Positions 29,272 to 38,996 of a DNA stretch of 64,000 bases are shown in pieces (position 1 is the stretch's first letter; the number at the start of each line of letters is the position of its first letter). The stretch comes from Tetramitus jugosus. Taxonomy: Eukaryota > Heterolobosea > Eutetramitea > Acrasida > Vahlkampfiidae. A program made the translations under genes and the position numbers. Below the pieces are notes generated by a model. It had not been told where the DNA came from. It saw nothing but the letters and a program-made list of their open reading frames with translations, and did no database searches. The stretch spans positions 434,001-498,000 of the forward strand of contig OW569346.1 of the NCBI GenBank assembly GCA_937625935.1, read 5' to 3'.

Positions 29272-29562
29272 TTGTTTTGTTAGCCAATCGGAATGGTTTC
29301 GAGCTGAAATACTTCAAATCTAGTAGCTCAAGTTTTGCACGCTGAGAGATGTAACGTTTATCCAATGCGATAGGTCAGTTAAAACCCCGAAATATTTGGC
29401 GATAACGTTCAGAGATTCGTCGTAGTGTCAATAATGTCTGTGTCATTATGTGGAGATCAAAAGAGTTAAGGTTATTAGGAATCATACCTGTTTGTTTATT
29501 AGACAGACAAATTGGTTCATCATGATACACATGCCATATCAGATAACAACAACATTACACTC

Positions 29563-30810
29563 TTAGTAGCGATTTCCTCCGCCACTGCGTCCTCCACCGT
29601 GGTAGTCCTGCCCTCGATCGCCATGAGAGCTTCGATTACCACCGTAAGGCTGTCTGCCACCATGATAACCACCATCTCTATCACGATCATAATCTCTGCC
29701 TCCTCCGCTTCGATTGTTGCTATGATATGGATGACTTTGATCTCTGTTGTATCTGTCTCTACCGCCTCTGTGGTGTCCACGGTATCCACCGGATTCACCT
29801 CCACGCGAATCATAGTGATCCCTTGGTCCATCACCAGTATCTCTTCTGCCTCCATATCCAGTGTTTGAGGAAGGATGATAGTGATCTCCATTGTTTTGAT
29901 CTAACGTGTCTCCATTGGTCATATTCGTGCTACTAGTATTGCTTGTTGTTGTTGCTGGAGGGGAACTCGTAGGATTATGATGATAGTGGCTGCGCCCATA
30001 ACCATGCGAGCGCTCATCAGCATACCGCTTTCTTCTATACTCAAAATCCTTTTCATAGTAATCTTCGTCTTCTTCTCTTCCGTGTGTGCTACCACGCGCA
30101 CGATTCGTATCTCTTTGTCTTCTGTCTTCAAATGACCGATTCTCTCTCAGTTCCTTTAGCTTGTCTCTAATTTTTTGAAAGCCCAAATGCATTTTTCCTG
30201 CAAAATGATCCGCCAACCTCTGATCGCTCTCATTTGCACTCAATAAGGCAGCACAGATCTCACACACAACAAGTTGTTGCTCCTTTGCGGTGGGAAGCTT
30301 TGACTCTAGTGATTCCTTCTCCTTTGTTAGCGTTTGGAGTTGTTCCATGAGTTCATTTGCCTTCTCAAACTCCTGTGCATTGGTCAATTCTTCAATCTCT
30401 CGTGACATGGCTTCCACTCGTTCTCTCACAGTCTTCAGCTCTTCTGGTTCGTTGGTTACACTGTTCTTTTGTTGAATTTCTAATCGTCTTTGATGTCTCG
30501 ATATTCTGTCATCGCACTCTCTCTGTAATCGATCCAAAATCTGTTCCAGTTCTCTCTCATATCCAAAATCTGTTCTTCTGCGCTCGACATTGTACTTTGT
30601 TTTAAAATCGTCGGGAGCAGGACAAATCTCGTAGGGACACTTGCCCAAATCTTGCTTGGTATTCGGAAACAGTTTGTATGGACACAATCCACACAAATCA
30701 AATTTGCATACACGACTGTCGGAGAATTCTTTGACAATGAGATTGGAGCGATCACCGTTTCGGTTCACACCCATGAGTTCGTCTAGTTGTTTGGCCAGAA
30801 TGTGTGTCAT
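29563..30810 (-). CDS. LUC7L: LUC7-family U1 snRNP-associated splicing factor
   Basis: 415 residues from the ATG at 30810 (MTHILAKQLDELMG), which matches the family start; in-frame codons further up lack an ATG. The first zinc finger is CCCH (VCKFDLCGLCPYKLFPNT to KCPYEICP). A coiled coil of about 110 residues follows. The second finger is C2H2 (CEICAALL through DHFAGKMHLGFQ). The tail is Arg/Asp/Ser- and Gly-rich with RGG repeats. LUC7 proteins sit on U1 snRNP and help choose 5' splice sites, which fits a genome with real spliceosomal introns. NOP2 lies divergently with about 295 bp between starts. Confidence 0.92.
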   Translation of the reverse strand: MTHILAKQLDELMGVNRNGDRSNLIVKEFSDSRVCKFDLCGLCPYKLFPNTKQDLGKCPYEICPAPDDFKTKYNVERRRTDFGYERELEQILDRLQRECDDRISRHQRRLEIQQKNSVTNEPEELKTVRERVEAMSREIEELTNAQEFEKANELMEQLQTLTKEKESLESKLPTAKEQQLVVCEICAALLSANESDQRLADHFAGKMHLGFQKIRDKLKELRENRSFEDRRQRDTNRARGSTHGREEDEDYYEKDFEYRRKRYADERSHGYGRSHYHHNPTSSPPATTTSNTSSTNMTNGDTLDQNNGDHYHPSSNTGYGGRRDTGDGPRDHYDSRGGESGGYRGHHRGGRDRYNRDQSHPYHSNNRSGGGRDYDRDRDGGYHGGRQPYGGNRSSHGDRGQDYHGGGRSGGGNRY

Positions 30811-31104
30811 GGTGATGTGCAGCTGGTTGCTATCGTTGTTGTTGTACAGTTCTGATTTCGATTTTGTTGTTTTTGTGTTCAACCAATTCACGAATGCTTT
30901 CTTTTTTTACGTCTTTGGCGCCGTTTTGTTAATAATTTTCCGAATCTCGCAATGAACCAACACTATTTGGTTGAACCTATGATGAAAAATGTTGAAGCAG
31001 AGCGAAATTGCCACCAACATCATGCGGAGTCGCTGAAAATCCATTTCACAAAGAATTCACACCAACAACCAACAACAACAACACCAACAACAACAAAAAC
31101 CAAA

Positions 31105-33366
31105 ATGGCAAAAGGAAAACCCCAAGTCGCAAAAAAGACACAGAACAACAAAAAAGCTGCTGTCGCCCCAGCAAAGCCATCTTCGATAGTCGCCAATAAG
31201 AGGAATGGTGTTCAAAAGAAGCCACAACAACAACAAAAGAATCAACAACCAAAGAAGCAACAAAAAATCTCTAAAAGAGTTGAAGAAGAAGAAGAAGATT
31301 TTGACATTAATGATGAGGATTTGATGGGTGAAGATGAACTGAACAGACAATTGATGGAAGCAAGCTCTGATGAAGAGATTGAAGGTTCTGATGATGACTC
31401 TGATGCTCTGCCCGATAGCTACGAAGGTGAAAAAGTGGTTGGAAACAAGAATGCATCAAAGAAGAGGTATGTTGATAACAACACTCGGTTTTTTCACACA
31501 GTTTTTGCGGCAAATTTTTTGGCGCCCATTTCATCGATCCAATATTATTTACACTTTTTTTCTTCAATGGAACGCAGAGTTTTGAACAAGAAACAAGTGA
31601 GTAGCGACTCTGACTCTGAGGAAGAAGAAGAACCACAACGCAAAAAACAAAAGAAGACGAATAATACCGCTCCATTATTTGCTGCGAATGATTCTGATAG
31701 TGAAGACGAAGAAGAAAATCCTTCTGACTTTTTCGGATTTGGTGACTCATCAGATGAGGATGAGGCACAAGATGACGAATACTTGAGCAAGGTGGAACAA
31801 GATGCAGATGCCATTGATCAAGAAAAGCAAAGAATCGAACAAGAAGCTGAGGAGGAATTGTTGGAGAATGCAAAGGAACAAGAAGAAGTCACACTGCTCC
31901 AACAGTATCATCAAGAAGAAGAAGATGCTGAGAATGAACAAGATGATGAGGCACTCAATGTTCACGGATTTGGTGAAGATGTCACCAAGGTCCACCAAAG
32001 AATTATGGAAAACATTAGAGTGTTGAGCAACTTTTCAGAGTTTAGAGAAGAAGGATTCACCCGTGCTGACTACTTGAAACTCTTGGGCAATGATTTGAGC
32101 TCCTACTATGGTTACTCTCCAGAAATTGTTGACATGTTTTTGAGCATGTTCTCCGTTCCTGAAGTGGTTCAATTGCTTGAGGCAAACGAAGCACCAAGAC
32201 CAATCACCATCCGTTCCAATCAACTCAAGACTAGAAGAAGAGAATTGGCTCAGAATCTGATCAACAGAGGAATCAATCTTGATCCTATTGACAAGTGGAC
32301 AAAGGTTGGTTTGAAGATTATTGATGCCAAGGTTCCACTTGGTGCCACACCAGAGTACCTCGCTGGTCACTATATGCTTCAAGGAGCTTCCTCCTTTTTG
32401 CCTGTTATGGCTCTGAATCCAAAGCAAGGTGAAAAGATTTTGGATATGGCTGCTGCACCTGGTGGTAAGACTACATACATTGGTGAGTGCATGAAGAACA
32501 CTGGCTGCCTGTTTGCCAACGATTTCTCAAAGGAACGTAGTGCTGCTCTTGTTGCCAACATTCATCGTATGGGAGTAAGAAATGCCATTGTTTTCAATTA
32601 TGATGGTAGAGATTTGCCACAGATTTTGCCATTGATGATGGACAGAGTCTTGTTGGATGCTCCTTGCACAGGTCTCGGTGTCGTTTCTCGTGATCCTAGC
32701 ATCAAGTTGAACAAGACAAAGGAGGACTTTGAGATGTGTTCCAAGCTTCAAAAGGAATTGATTCTTTCTGCAATTGACTGTGTTGATGCAGAGTCTGAAA
32801 CTGGTGGCATCATTGTCTATTCCACATGTAGTATCAGTGTTGAAGAGAATGAAGATGTTGTTGCCTATGCACTCAAGAAGAGACACGTTGAGATTGTTGA
32901 CTCTGGTCTTCCTTTTGGAAATGACGGTTTCACAAAGGTTCACGGAAAGACCTTCTGTCCACAAATGACCATGGCCAAGAGATTCTATCCTCATGCTCAC
33001 AACATGGACGGTTTCTTTGTTTGCAAGCTGAAGAAGCTCAAGAATGGACCAAAGGAAAATGGAAAGGTCTCTGCCTCAAAGTCATTATCCAATGTTCAGA
33101 AGCAAAAGGCAAAGGACGCAGCCAAGAAGAAGGAACAAAAATTAAAGAACATTGCTGAGCAGAAGGAAAAGGAAGACAAGAACAAGAAGTTGTTCCAAGA
33201 GGCATTGAAGCAAACTGGTGGTAATGTTGAAGCCGCCAAGCAAATTATGGAAGACAGAAAGAAGGAGATTCTGTCAGGCAGAAAGAAGTTCAGAACCACC
33301 AAACGGAAAGAAAAGTGGCGTCCAATTGGTCGCTTTGCTAAGCAATCAGGTCAAAATATGGTGTAA
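31105..33366 (+). CDS. NOP2: NOP2/NSUN1 rRNA m5C methyltransferase, two exons
   Basis: About 716 residues from the ATG at 31105; an upstream in-frame ATG (30952) would add 51 residues from a CAA-rich leader. I infer an intron at 31467-31577 (GTATGT to CGCAG); it joins KKR to VLNKK. It has 111 bp and no stop, so it looks coding if unspliced. Features: acidic and Lys-rich N-terminus; PUA-less NOL1 domain with LDMAAAPGGKTT (SAM site), VLLDAPCTGLG and YSTCSIS (the two conserved cysteines), and SKLQKELILSAID; a basic tail. The enzyme methylates large-subunit rRNA in the nucleolus and supports 60S assembly. Confidence 0.93.
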   Translation: MAKGKPQVAKKTQNNKKAAVAPAKPSSIVANKRNGVQKKPQQQQKNQQPKKQQKISKRVEEEEEDFDINDEDLMGEDELNRQLMEASSDEEIEGSDDDSDALPDSYEGEKVVGNKNASKKRYVDNNTRFFHTVFAANFLAPISSIQYYLHFFSSMERRVLNKKQVSSDSDSEEEEEPQRKKQKKTNNTAPLFAANDSDSEDEEENPSDFFGFGDSSDEDEAQDDEYLSKVEQDADAIDQEKQRIEQEAEEELLENAKEQEEVTLLQQYHQEEEDAENEQDDEALNVHGFGEDVTKVHQRIMENIRVLSNFSEFREEGFTRADYLKLLGNDLSSYYGYSPEIVDMFLSMFSVPEVVQLLEANEAPRPITIRSNQLKTRRRELAQNLINRGINLDPIDKWTKVGLKIIDAKVPLGATPEYLAGHYMLQGASSFLPVMALNPKQGEKILDMAAAPGGKTTYIGECMKNTGCLFANDFSKERSAALVANIHRMGVRNAIVFNYDGRDLPQILPLMMDRVLLDAPCTGLGVVSRDPSIKLNKTKEDFEMCSKLQKELILSAIDCVDAESETGGIIVYSTCSISVEENEDVVAYALKKRHVEIVDSGLPFGNDGFTKVHGKTFCPQMTMAKRFYPHAHNMDGFFVCKLKKLKNGPKENGKVSASKSLSNVQKQKAKDAAKKKEQKLKNIAEQKEKEDKNKKLFQEALKQTGGNVEAAKQIMEDRKKEILSGRKKFRTTKRKEKWRPIGRFAKQSGQNMV

Positions 33367-33620
33367 AAGTTTTGTGTTCGGTAAACGCTTATCTACATTA
33401 TCTTTTGTTCATGGTTGTTCACGCACCTTATCGAATCTTTGAGTGAATCGAGTGACATCATATTTAGATCATCTTTGTTCTAATTTTTTATCTAAATACT
33501 AATCTGGACCTGGTTGACCACGATCTCACCTTGTTATTTAAGAGGTGCATATGTGATCCTCACTTGCTGGCAACAATAACAACAACAAACAGATACAATT
33601 GTTTATATACAACAGCAACA

Positions 33621-34157
33621 ATGGTAGACATTACAACCCTCAAGAGAAACATTACCGATTTCAAGCCCGTGGAAACGATACAAAAGGGCTTCCAGGAGAC
33701 TGTGACAATCATCAGGGAGACGGTTCAGGTGATTGTCCCACAAGTGAAATCCTTCTTTGGTGTCACTACTTACCCCACATGGAAGATGGAAGTCATGCAT
33801 CCAATGAGTCCCAAGAAGAGAGAAGAGATTTGGGGAGTTGCAAACTATGATCTTGACTTCTTCACCAGTTGTCTGTTCTTCAAGATGTTCGACAAGGATG
33901 AAGAGTTCTATGGTTTCGGATTCCCAACTCTTGACTTGAAGAAGGACTTGTTCACAAAGTTAAAGACCACCACACCAACTGAAACAAGAGAGTTTCCATC
34001 CTGGAAGATGAAGTTCATGCACCCAATGAGCGACAAGCACAGACTCGAACTGTATGGAAGAGCAAATTACGATCTCGACAAGTTGACTAGCTTCTTTTTC
34101 CAGAAGACATTTGGCTTGATCAAGTCTGATCTTCCATTCTCCTCCTTCACTCTCTGA
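33621..34157 (+). CDS. Small protein with an internal duplication, unknown family
   Basis: 178 residues from the ATG at 33621, chosen because the upstream extension is A/C-rich leader. Two copies of one motif occur: YPTWKMEVMHPMSPKKREEI then GVANYDLDFFTS (about residues 52-90), and FPSWKMKFMHPMSDKHRLEL then GRANYDLDKLTS (about 123-160). The shared pattern is [YF]P.WKM..MHPMS.K.R.E..G.ANYDLD...S..F.K.F. Residues 1-50 form an amphipathic helix-like lead (TIQKGFQETVTIIRETVQVI). No signal peptide or membrane segment. Codon use (GTC, AAG, TTC) points to good expression. I do not recognise the family. Confidence 0.75.
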   Translation: MVDITTLKRNITDFKPVETIQKGFQETVTIIRETVQVIVPQVKSFFGVTTYPTWKMEVMHPMSPKKREEIWGVANYDLDFFTSCLFFKMFDKDEEFYGFGFPTLDLKKDLFTKLKTTTPTETREFPSWKMKFMHPMSDKHRLELYGRANYDLDKLTSFFFQKTFGLIKSDLPFSSFTL

Positions 34158-34387
34158 ACTCTCGGAGAGGAAGAACCAGCTGGAAAATCCGATCTCATCA
34201 TCTTGTACAAAAACAAACAAAACTGTAAATAAATCATCATGAATACCCAATTATCTGATGCGGTCAGGAGAATTTTCAAAATTTTTTTTAGAATGATAAT
34301 TCCACTGGCGAGTCTTTTTGGTTTTGTGGTGTGACAACAAAACAACAACAAAAGCAAATCACAACAACATTAAGAACAATAAGAATC

Positions 34388-35083
34388 ATGAAGAGCACAA
34401 ATCAATTTATCGATGATGACACGTACAAGCAAATCCTGAGTCAAGTGTACCTGGAAGATGGCTGGAAACAAGATACTGCTCCCTCTGGCAAGCACCATCT
34501 GAGCATTCAGAAAAAACAAGTGTTCCCTGATCGTGTTCAAGCCGTCAAGGTAATTGCACGCGTTTCTCTCAAGGCAGACCACATTCTAAAAGTTGTTCTC
34601 AATGTTGAGAACCGATTGAAAATCTCCGATCACACCAAGGAGGCCAAATTCGTAGAAAAGACCGCTGCCGACAATTTTACCGATGTGTTTTACACTTGCT
34701 TGGGCGCGCCAAGTCGCCTCGTTTCTGCGAGAGACTTTGTAGTTGCGCGAAGATGGGACTCCATCAGTGATTGCTGCGCTTTGATTGGAGCTCAACCTCC
34801 ATCTCCACCCAAGGGATACATTGTAGCTCTAAAGTCAGTTGTGAGAGATGACTGTCCACCAACGAGTGGCAATGTGAGAGGTGAGTTTGTCATGCAAGCC
34901 ATCATGATTCACGAGCTTGAAGATGGAACATCTGAAATTCGTGTTCTCAATCAAGTAGAGCTCAATGGTTGGATACCTTCTGCCGTTCAAGGCTACTTCC
35001 AGACAAGTGTGCCATGTCAGATGCCAGATCTGTTGGAGAGAGGTGTTGAATATGAGAGAAGCATTGGTCATATCACAGATTAA
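34388..35083 (+). CDS. START-domain lipid-binding protein
   Basis: 231 residues from the ATG at 34388. Nearly all of it is one START-like domain: GWKQDTAPSGKHHLSIQKKQ, the middle block KFVEKTAADNFTDVFYTCLG with SARDFVVARRW, then GYIVALKSVV and a C-terminal helix VQGYFQTSVPCQMPDLLERG. Features such as RDF and the long last helix are typical of StAR-related lipid-transfer folds, which enclose one sterol or phospholipid. No targeting signal is visible, so a cytosolic carrier is likely. The ligand cannot be told. AATAAA follows the stop. Confidence 0.75.
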   Translation: MKSTNQFIDDDTYKQILSQVYLEDGWKQDTAPSGKHHLSIQKKQVFPDRVQAVKVIARVSLKADHILKVVLNVENRLKISDHTKEAKFVEKTAADNFTDVFYTCLGAPSRLVSARDFVVARRWDSISDCCALIGAQPPSPPKGYIVALKSVVRDDCPPTSGNVRGEFVMQAIMIHELEDGTSEIRVLNQVELNGWIPSAVQGYFQTSVPCQMPDLLERGVEYERSIGHITD

Positions 35084-35116
35084 TCCATCATATTTGTTGT
35101 GTAAATAAAAAGTTCG

Positions 35117-35128
35117 CCGTAATTACGG
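35117..35128. promoter_or_regulatory. 12-bp perfect palindrome
   Basis: CCGTAATTACGG lies between the START gene and the next start at 35233, about 105 bp upstream of that ATG. It could be a homodimeric factor site. Function is not known. Confidence 0.3.
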
Positions 35129-35232
35129 TAAAACCTACCTTCGAAACGTCGTTGAGCTTGTCGTCTGCGTAATTCGGGAAATGAACAATTATTTCTCGTT
35201 CTTCCATCAAGCTACGGACCAATAGACAACAC

Positions 35233-35699
35233 ATGAACAACACCGCGATCATTATCGTATGTGTTGTCGTTCCATTGGGATCCGTTCTTGGTGTTTTCTT
35301 CTGTTCTCTGATGATTCTTTTGCTCTGGAAGGTCCACCAATGGACGAGAACATGTGAAGTTCACTCTGATTGTTGTGAATCGAGTTCTCAGATCGAAAAA
35401 TGTAGTTCTAAAAGCTCCACTCCATCGACCGTGGACATGTACATTGATGTAACAGAACAGCGTCACAGTCCGCTGTCTCTCTATCGATTGAACTCTTTTT
35501 CTAACAACAAGGTTCATGCACAGCCATTCACTAGTCATAATCTGTAAGTACTCAGTTCAAAAGTTCGAATTAGACTTCTTTCCTTAAACTAATTATCATA
35601 AACAATAACCGACCGATACCTCCAAACAGAGATGCCATTAATATTTACGAACCAGAAGATCAAACAAGTCTGTCCAAACTTGAACAAACAGAAGAATAA
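35233..35699 (+). CDS. Small single-pass membrane protein, two exons
   Basis: 126 residues from exon 1 (35233-35543) and exon 2 (35630-35699). The intron, 35544-35629, runs from GTAAGT to AACAG. Splicing joins SHN-L to DAINIYEPEDQTSLSKLEQ and ends at TAA; unspliced, the frame stops inside the donor. Residues 5-33 are strongly hydrophobic (IIIVCVVVPLGSVLGVFFCS then LMILLLW), preceded by MNNT, so the N-terminus is probably outside and the rest cytosolic. The tail has clustered Ser and a CCESSSQ patch, possibly palmitoylated. Family not recognised. Confidence 0.6.
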
Positions 35700-35705
35700 A
35701 AAATT

Positions 35706-36166
35706 ATGCGCATGCTCAATGCAAATGGCGACATCATCTATGACAGTGCCTTACAGCGATCATTCCTTGAATTGATTCAACACGTTCTGAAACTTCTCAA
35801 AGTTTTTGCCTGTGGTTCAATTGGATCACTATTGGTATGCACAATGACTTCTCTCCGCCATGCCGTTGGCCAATCTTCTCACACCACCAAAAACAATAGA
35901 TGTATCGGATCGGATTCAAGCTTCTTGTTGGGATCAGAACGTCATCAAATGATCCACCGAGTAACACTTTGACAATGCATGGACAAAGACCGGATGAAGA
36001 GGAAAAGAAGAAGACAAAATCGTTCAAACCGTTAACTACGATTCAGTGCATGCTTCACGGAGGTTGTTTTGCGATCGGCTTATGGATATTTACGCATCCG
36101 TGGTTGTCTTCCATGTACGAACTGAATCAATCCAGTGTCTTTTACATTCATCAAAAAAGCAAATGA
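35706..36166 (+). CDS. Small two-pass membrane protein, two exons
   Basis: 131 residues from exon 1 (35706-35834) and exon 2 (35900-36166). The 65-bp intron, 35835-35899, runs from GTATGC to AATAG with both ends in phase 0. Splicing joins CGSIGSLL to MYRIGFKLLVGI, which creates one continuous hydrophobic segment (about residues 33-55). A Lys/Glu-rich loop and a second hydrophobic stretch (IQCMLHGGCFAIGLWIF) follow. The start lies only 6 nt after the preceding gene's stop. Family not recognised. An alternative model without the intron gives an 88-residue protein with one hydrophobic segment. Confidence 0.5.
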
Positions 36167-36227
36167 GCGAGACAAGTTAACAAGTGCGCTTAAGAGTTTC
36201 GTGGAAAAAAGACGACCAACATTTTGG

Positions 36228-38897
36228 TCATGTATTCTTTGTTGGGTTGTTCTGAAGACCAGCAGAGGGAGCAAATGAGCCATAGTAGGGTCCGATCTGT
36301 GGCGTGATCACCATTTGTTGCAAGTGCCGCACAAGGTTTTTCAATTGTTTCACTTCTTCTGCCTGTCGTGCATATTCCATCATGAGCACCTTGACCAGTT
36401 CGTCATTGTTGTTCTTTCCCATGGCTTCCACAATGTTGAACGGAAGTGGATGATTGGCAGTGGTACCACCACTCGAAGAAGGCAACAGTTGTTTCAATTG
36501 TTGCTCCACTAATGGTGCCAAGGTCTTTGATCCATCGACACTCTCACTTGTTTCACTCTCACTCTTGCTATTGTTGTTGCTGTCCAGTAAAAGAATGCCA
36601 TCGTCATTGTCATCGTTGACCATTGTAGACGAACCAATCACACTATCACTCAATACGGGTGTATCTCGACTTGGACCGTCGTTCGTCGGTTGTTGTTGCA
36701 CCACAGGTGATGAATCATGCATGGGAGAGGGTGACGATGGCTGAAGGAGACTGTAACTCGGTAGAGATGTAGTTTCCGAGGAATGATTGTGACGCTGATG
36801 GTGATCAATCGACAGACTGGAGAATGGATGTTGTTGCTGCTGCTGAGGCATTGGAGATATCATGGCAGATGCACTCAGTGGTGACAGAGGCAGAACCAAG
36901 AGCGAAGTAGGAGATATGGCATCAATATCAATATCATCGAGATCATTGTTATTGGATGATAAATGATTCGAATGATCGAGATTGTTGTTGCTATTCGTAG
37001 GATTGTCATGCATGCTTGATGCAGAGTGGTGATGATGATTGCTTGGTGTGTGCGGTGTATGCAGCAGTCCTTCATCATTGAAATCCAGTAGCATCTCTGT
37101 ATCAATCTTGAGCTTTTGCTGTTGTTGATTGGCTCTCTTTTTGCTTGCCTTTCTCTTGTGCAGTGTATTCTTTGCACCACCGTCACTGCCCTTGTCACTC
37201 TTCTTTTCATGATTATTATTCTTATCATCGACTTCTTCATCATCATCATCAATGACAATGACTGCTGAAGAGGAAGAGGCTCCTTCAGTCGCCTTGTTGT
37301 TCATGGATGTTGTTGTTGTTGTTGTTGTTGTTGTTGCCGACATCATATCACCACTGTTCATCAATGATCCCAACAGTGGAATGTACTCTGCCATGGACGG
37401 ATAAAACTTGTCTTGTTGTTCCATATCAGTCTCCTCCATTCCTCTCTTTCTTGTTCTCTTTCTCTCTGCATCGATGCACGTACTTGTCTTGCCTAATTGA
37501 ACACAACGCTTACAAGGTCTGCCAGAGTCACATGCCGCATGAGCAATTCTACAATTGATGCATGCACGTTTGGTGTATTGACCTCTCTTGCTCATTCTTC
37601 TTCTGCGTCGTCTTCTTCTTCGTCTAATGAGAGCTACTTGAGGATGCTGTTGTTGCTGTTGTTGTGATGATGGTGATGGTTGTGGTTGTCCATTCGCATC
37701 CACATAGTAGTAATAGTAGTCTTCATCATTTTCATCACCGTCTGCTGCCTCTTCATCCTCATATTCATCTTCATACTCTTCTTCACCGTCATCATCTATA
37801 TCACCGTCATCTCTATCATCTATATCATCATCGTCATCGTCATCATCATAGTAGTAGTAGTATTCACCATTGTCATAATGTTCTCTACCTTCATGCTTGA
37901 CTGTACTTTCACTCTTGATTCGATTCTTCATCTTGATTGATTTATGATTCATCGTTGATGTTGATATTGATGGTGGTGGAAGTGAAGTTGTTGTTGTTGT
38001 TGTATGATGATGCATAGGATTGTTATTGTTCATCCATGATTGATGATTCATTGCATGAGGATGATGAAATAGCATGGTGCCACTTGTTGGTGTTGTTGTT
38101 GTTGTTAGTGGTGCACCAGTTGTTGTTGTTGTTGTTGTTGACAGTGATGGTAGTGGTGGTGGTGCGAAAAAGAGTGATGTGTGGTTTGGTGATGCATGAG
38201 GTGGAGGTGGGTGCATGGGTATCATTGGTTGTTGTTGTTGTTGTTGTTTTGTGGAAAGTAGTGAATTTCTTGATCGATTAATCTTCTTTTTTTGATTCAT
38301 AGTATTCACATTGGTAGTAGCAGCAGTAGTATTGCTATTCGTGATCGTTGGGTGATTACTACCCGCAGCAACACCAATCGTAGTATTAGTATTATTATTA
38401 TTATTACTATTATTATTACTACTTGTTGTTGTTGCTGTTGTTGAATGATTCTTTTGTGAGTTCAAATTGGTTGAATTTGATTGAGGCAATTTCTTATTAT
38501 TGCTTACTGATTTTTGCGATGCTAGAGATGATGACGATGATGAAGAAGAAGAGGAAGATGATGACAATGGAGGAGGAGGTGGTATAGGAGTGCTCGTACT
38601 GAGCATTCTCATTAATTGTTCATGTTGTTTGTTTTGTTGTGCCAATATACTCTTGAGTGCTGTGACTGATGATGACGATGATGGTGTATTGCTGCTACTG
38701 CTACTGCTACTGCTCATGTTATTGCTATTGTTATTACTAATATTACTGCTACCATTGCTGGTCATATGACTGTTATTTGGCGACTTGTTTGTCTTCGGTT
38801 GTTGTTCCTTTTCTGATTTAATCGTTGATGTTGTATTCATATTGCTGGGTATTGAAGTTGAATTGCCCTTTTGTTGTTGTTCTTTTGTATCATCCAT
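36228..38897 (-). CDS. Zn(II)2Cys6 binuclear-cluster transcription factor
   Basis: 889 residues, mostly low complexity (Asn, Ser, Thr, Gln, His, Asp/Glu runs). At about residues 440-480 a basic stretch RRRRRRRRMSKRGQYTKR leads into ACINCRIAHAACDSGRPCKR and CVQLGKTSTC. The spacing is C-x2-C-x6-C-x5-C-x2-C-x8-C, the Zn2Cys6 DNA-binding cluster best known from fungi such as Gal4. Lys/Arg residues after it may act as nuclear signal. Near the C-terminus a short coiled coil (MMEYARQAEEVKQLKNLVRH) may dimerise. No fungal middle-homology region is seen. It is transcribed away from the small gene at 38997, about 100 bp apart. Confidence 0.85.
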   Translation of the reverse strand: MDDTKEQQQKGNSTSIPSNMNTTSTIKSEKEQQPKTNKSPNNSHMTSNGSSNISNNNSNNMSSSSSSSSNTPSSSSSVTALKSILAQQNKQHEQLMRMLSTSTPIPPPPPLSSSSSSSSSSSSSLASQKSVSNNKKLPQSNSTNLNSQKNHSTTATTTSSNNNSNNNNNTNTTIGVAAGSNHPTITNSNTTAATTNVNTMNQKKKINRSRNSLLSTKQQQQQQPMIPMHPPPPHASPNHTSLFFAPPPLPSLSTTTTTTTGAPLTTTTTPTSGTMLFHHPHAMNHQSWMNNNNPMHHHTTTTTTSLPPPSISTSTMNHKSIKMKNRIKSESTVKHEGREHYDNGEYYYYYDDDDDDDDIDDRDDGDIDDDGEEEYEDEYEDEEAADGDENDEDYYYYYVDANGQPQPSPSSQQQQQQHPQVALIRRRRRRRRRRMSKRGQYTKRACINCRIAHAACDSGRPCKRCVQLGKTSTCIDAERKRTRKRGMEETDMEQQDKFYPSMAEYIPLLGSLMNSGDMMSATTTTTTTTTSMNNKATEGASSSSAVIVIDDDDEEVDDKNNNHEKKSDKGSDGGAKNTLHKRKASKKRANQQQQKLKIDTEMLLDFNDEGLLHTPHTPSNHHHHSASSMHDNPTNSNNNLDHSNHLSSNNNDLDDIDIDAISPTSLLVLPLSPLSASAMISPMPQQQQQHPFSSLSIDHHQRHNHSSETTSLPSYSLLQPSSPSPMHDSSPVVQQQPTNDGPSRDTPVLSDSVIGSSTMVNDDNDDGILLLDSNNNSKSESETSESVDGSKTLAPLVEQQLKQLLPSSSGGTTANHPLPFNIVEAMGKNNNDELVKVLMMEYARQAEEVKQLKNLVRHLQQMVITPQIGPYYGSFAPSAGLQNNPTKNT

Positions 38898-38996
38898 TGT
38901 TCTTGTTGGTGGTTTTTTTTCTTCTGTGGTGGATCGGATTATTATTGTTGTTGTTGCTGTTGTTGTTGTTGTTCGAATAGAACGTTCGTGCGAGCA

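Noticed and set aside
29520-29891. Minus-strand frame of 123 codons inside LUC7
   Set aside because: Out-of-frame shadow of the RGG-rich tail.
31307-31873. Minus-strand frame of 188 codons opposite the NOP2 N-terminus
   Set aside because: Shadow of the acidic, GAA/GAT-rich coding strand; His/Ser/Leu composition typical of such shadows.
37664-38281. Plus-strand His-, Ile- and Val-rich frames opposite the Zn2Cys6 gene
   Set aside because: Shadows of Asp, Asn and Thr codon repeats.
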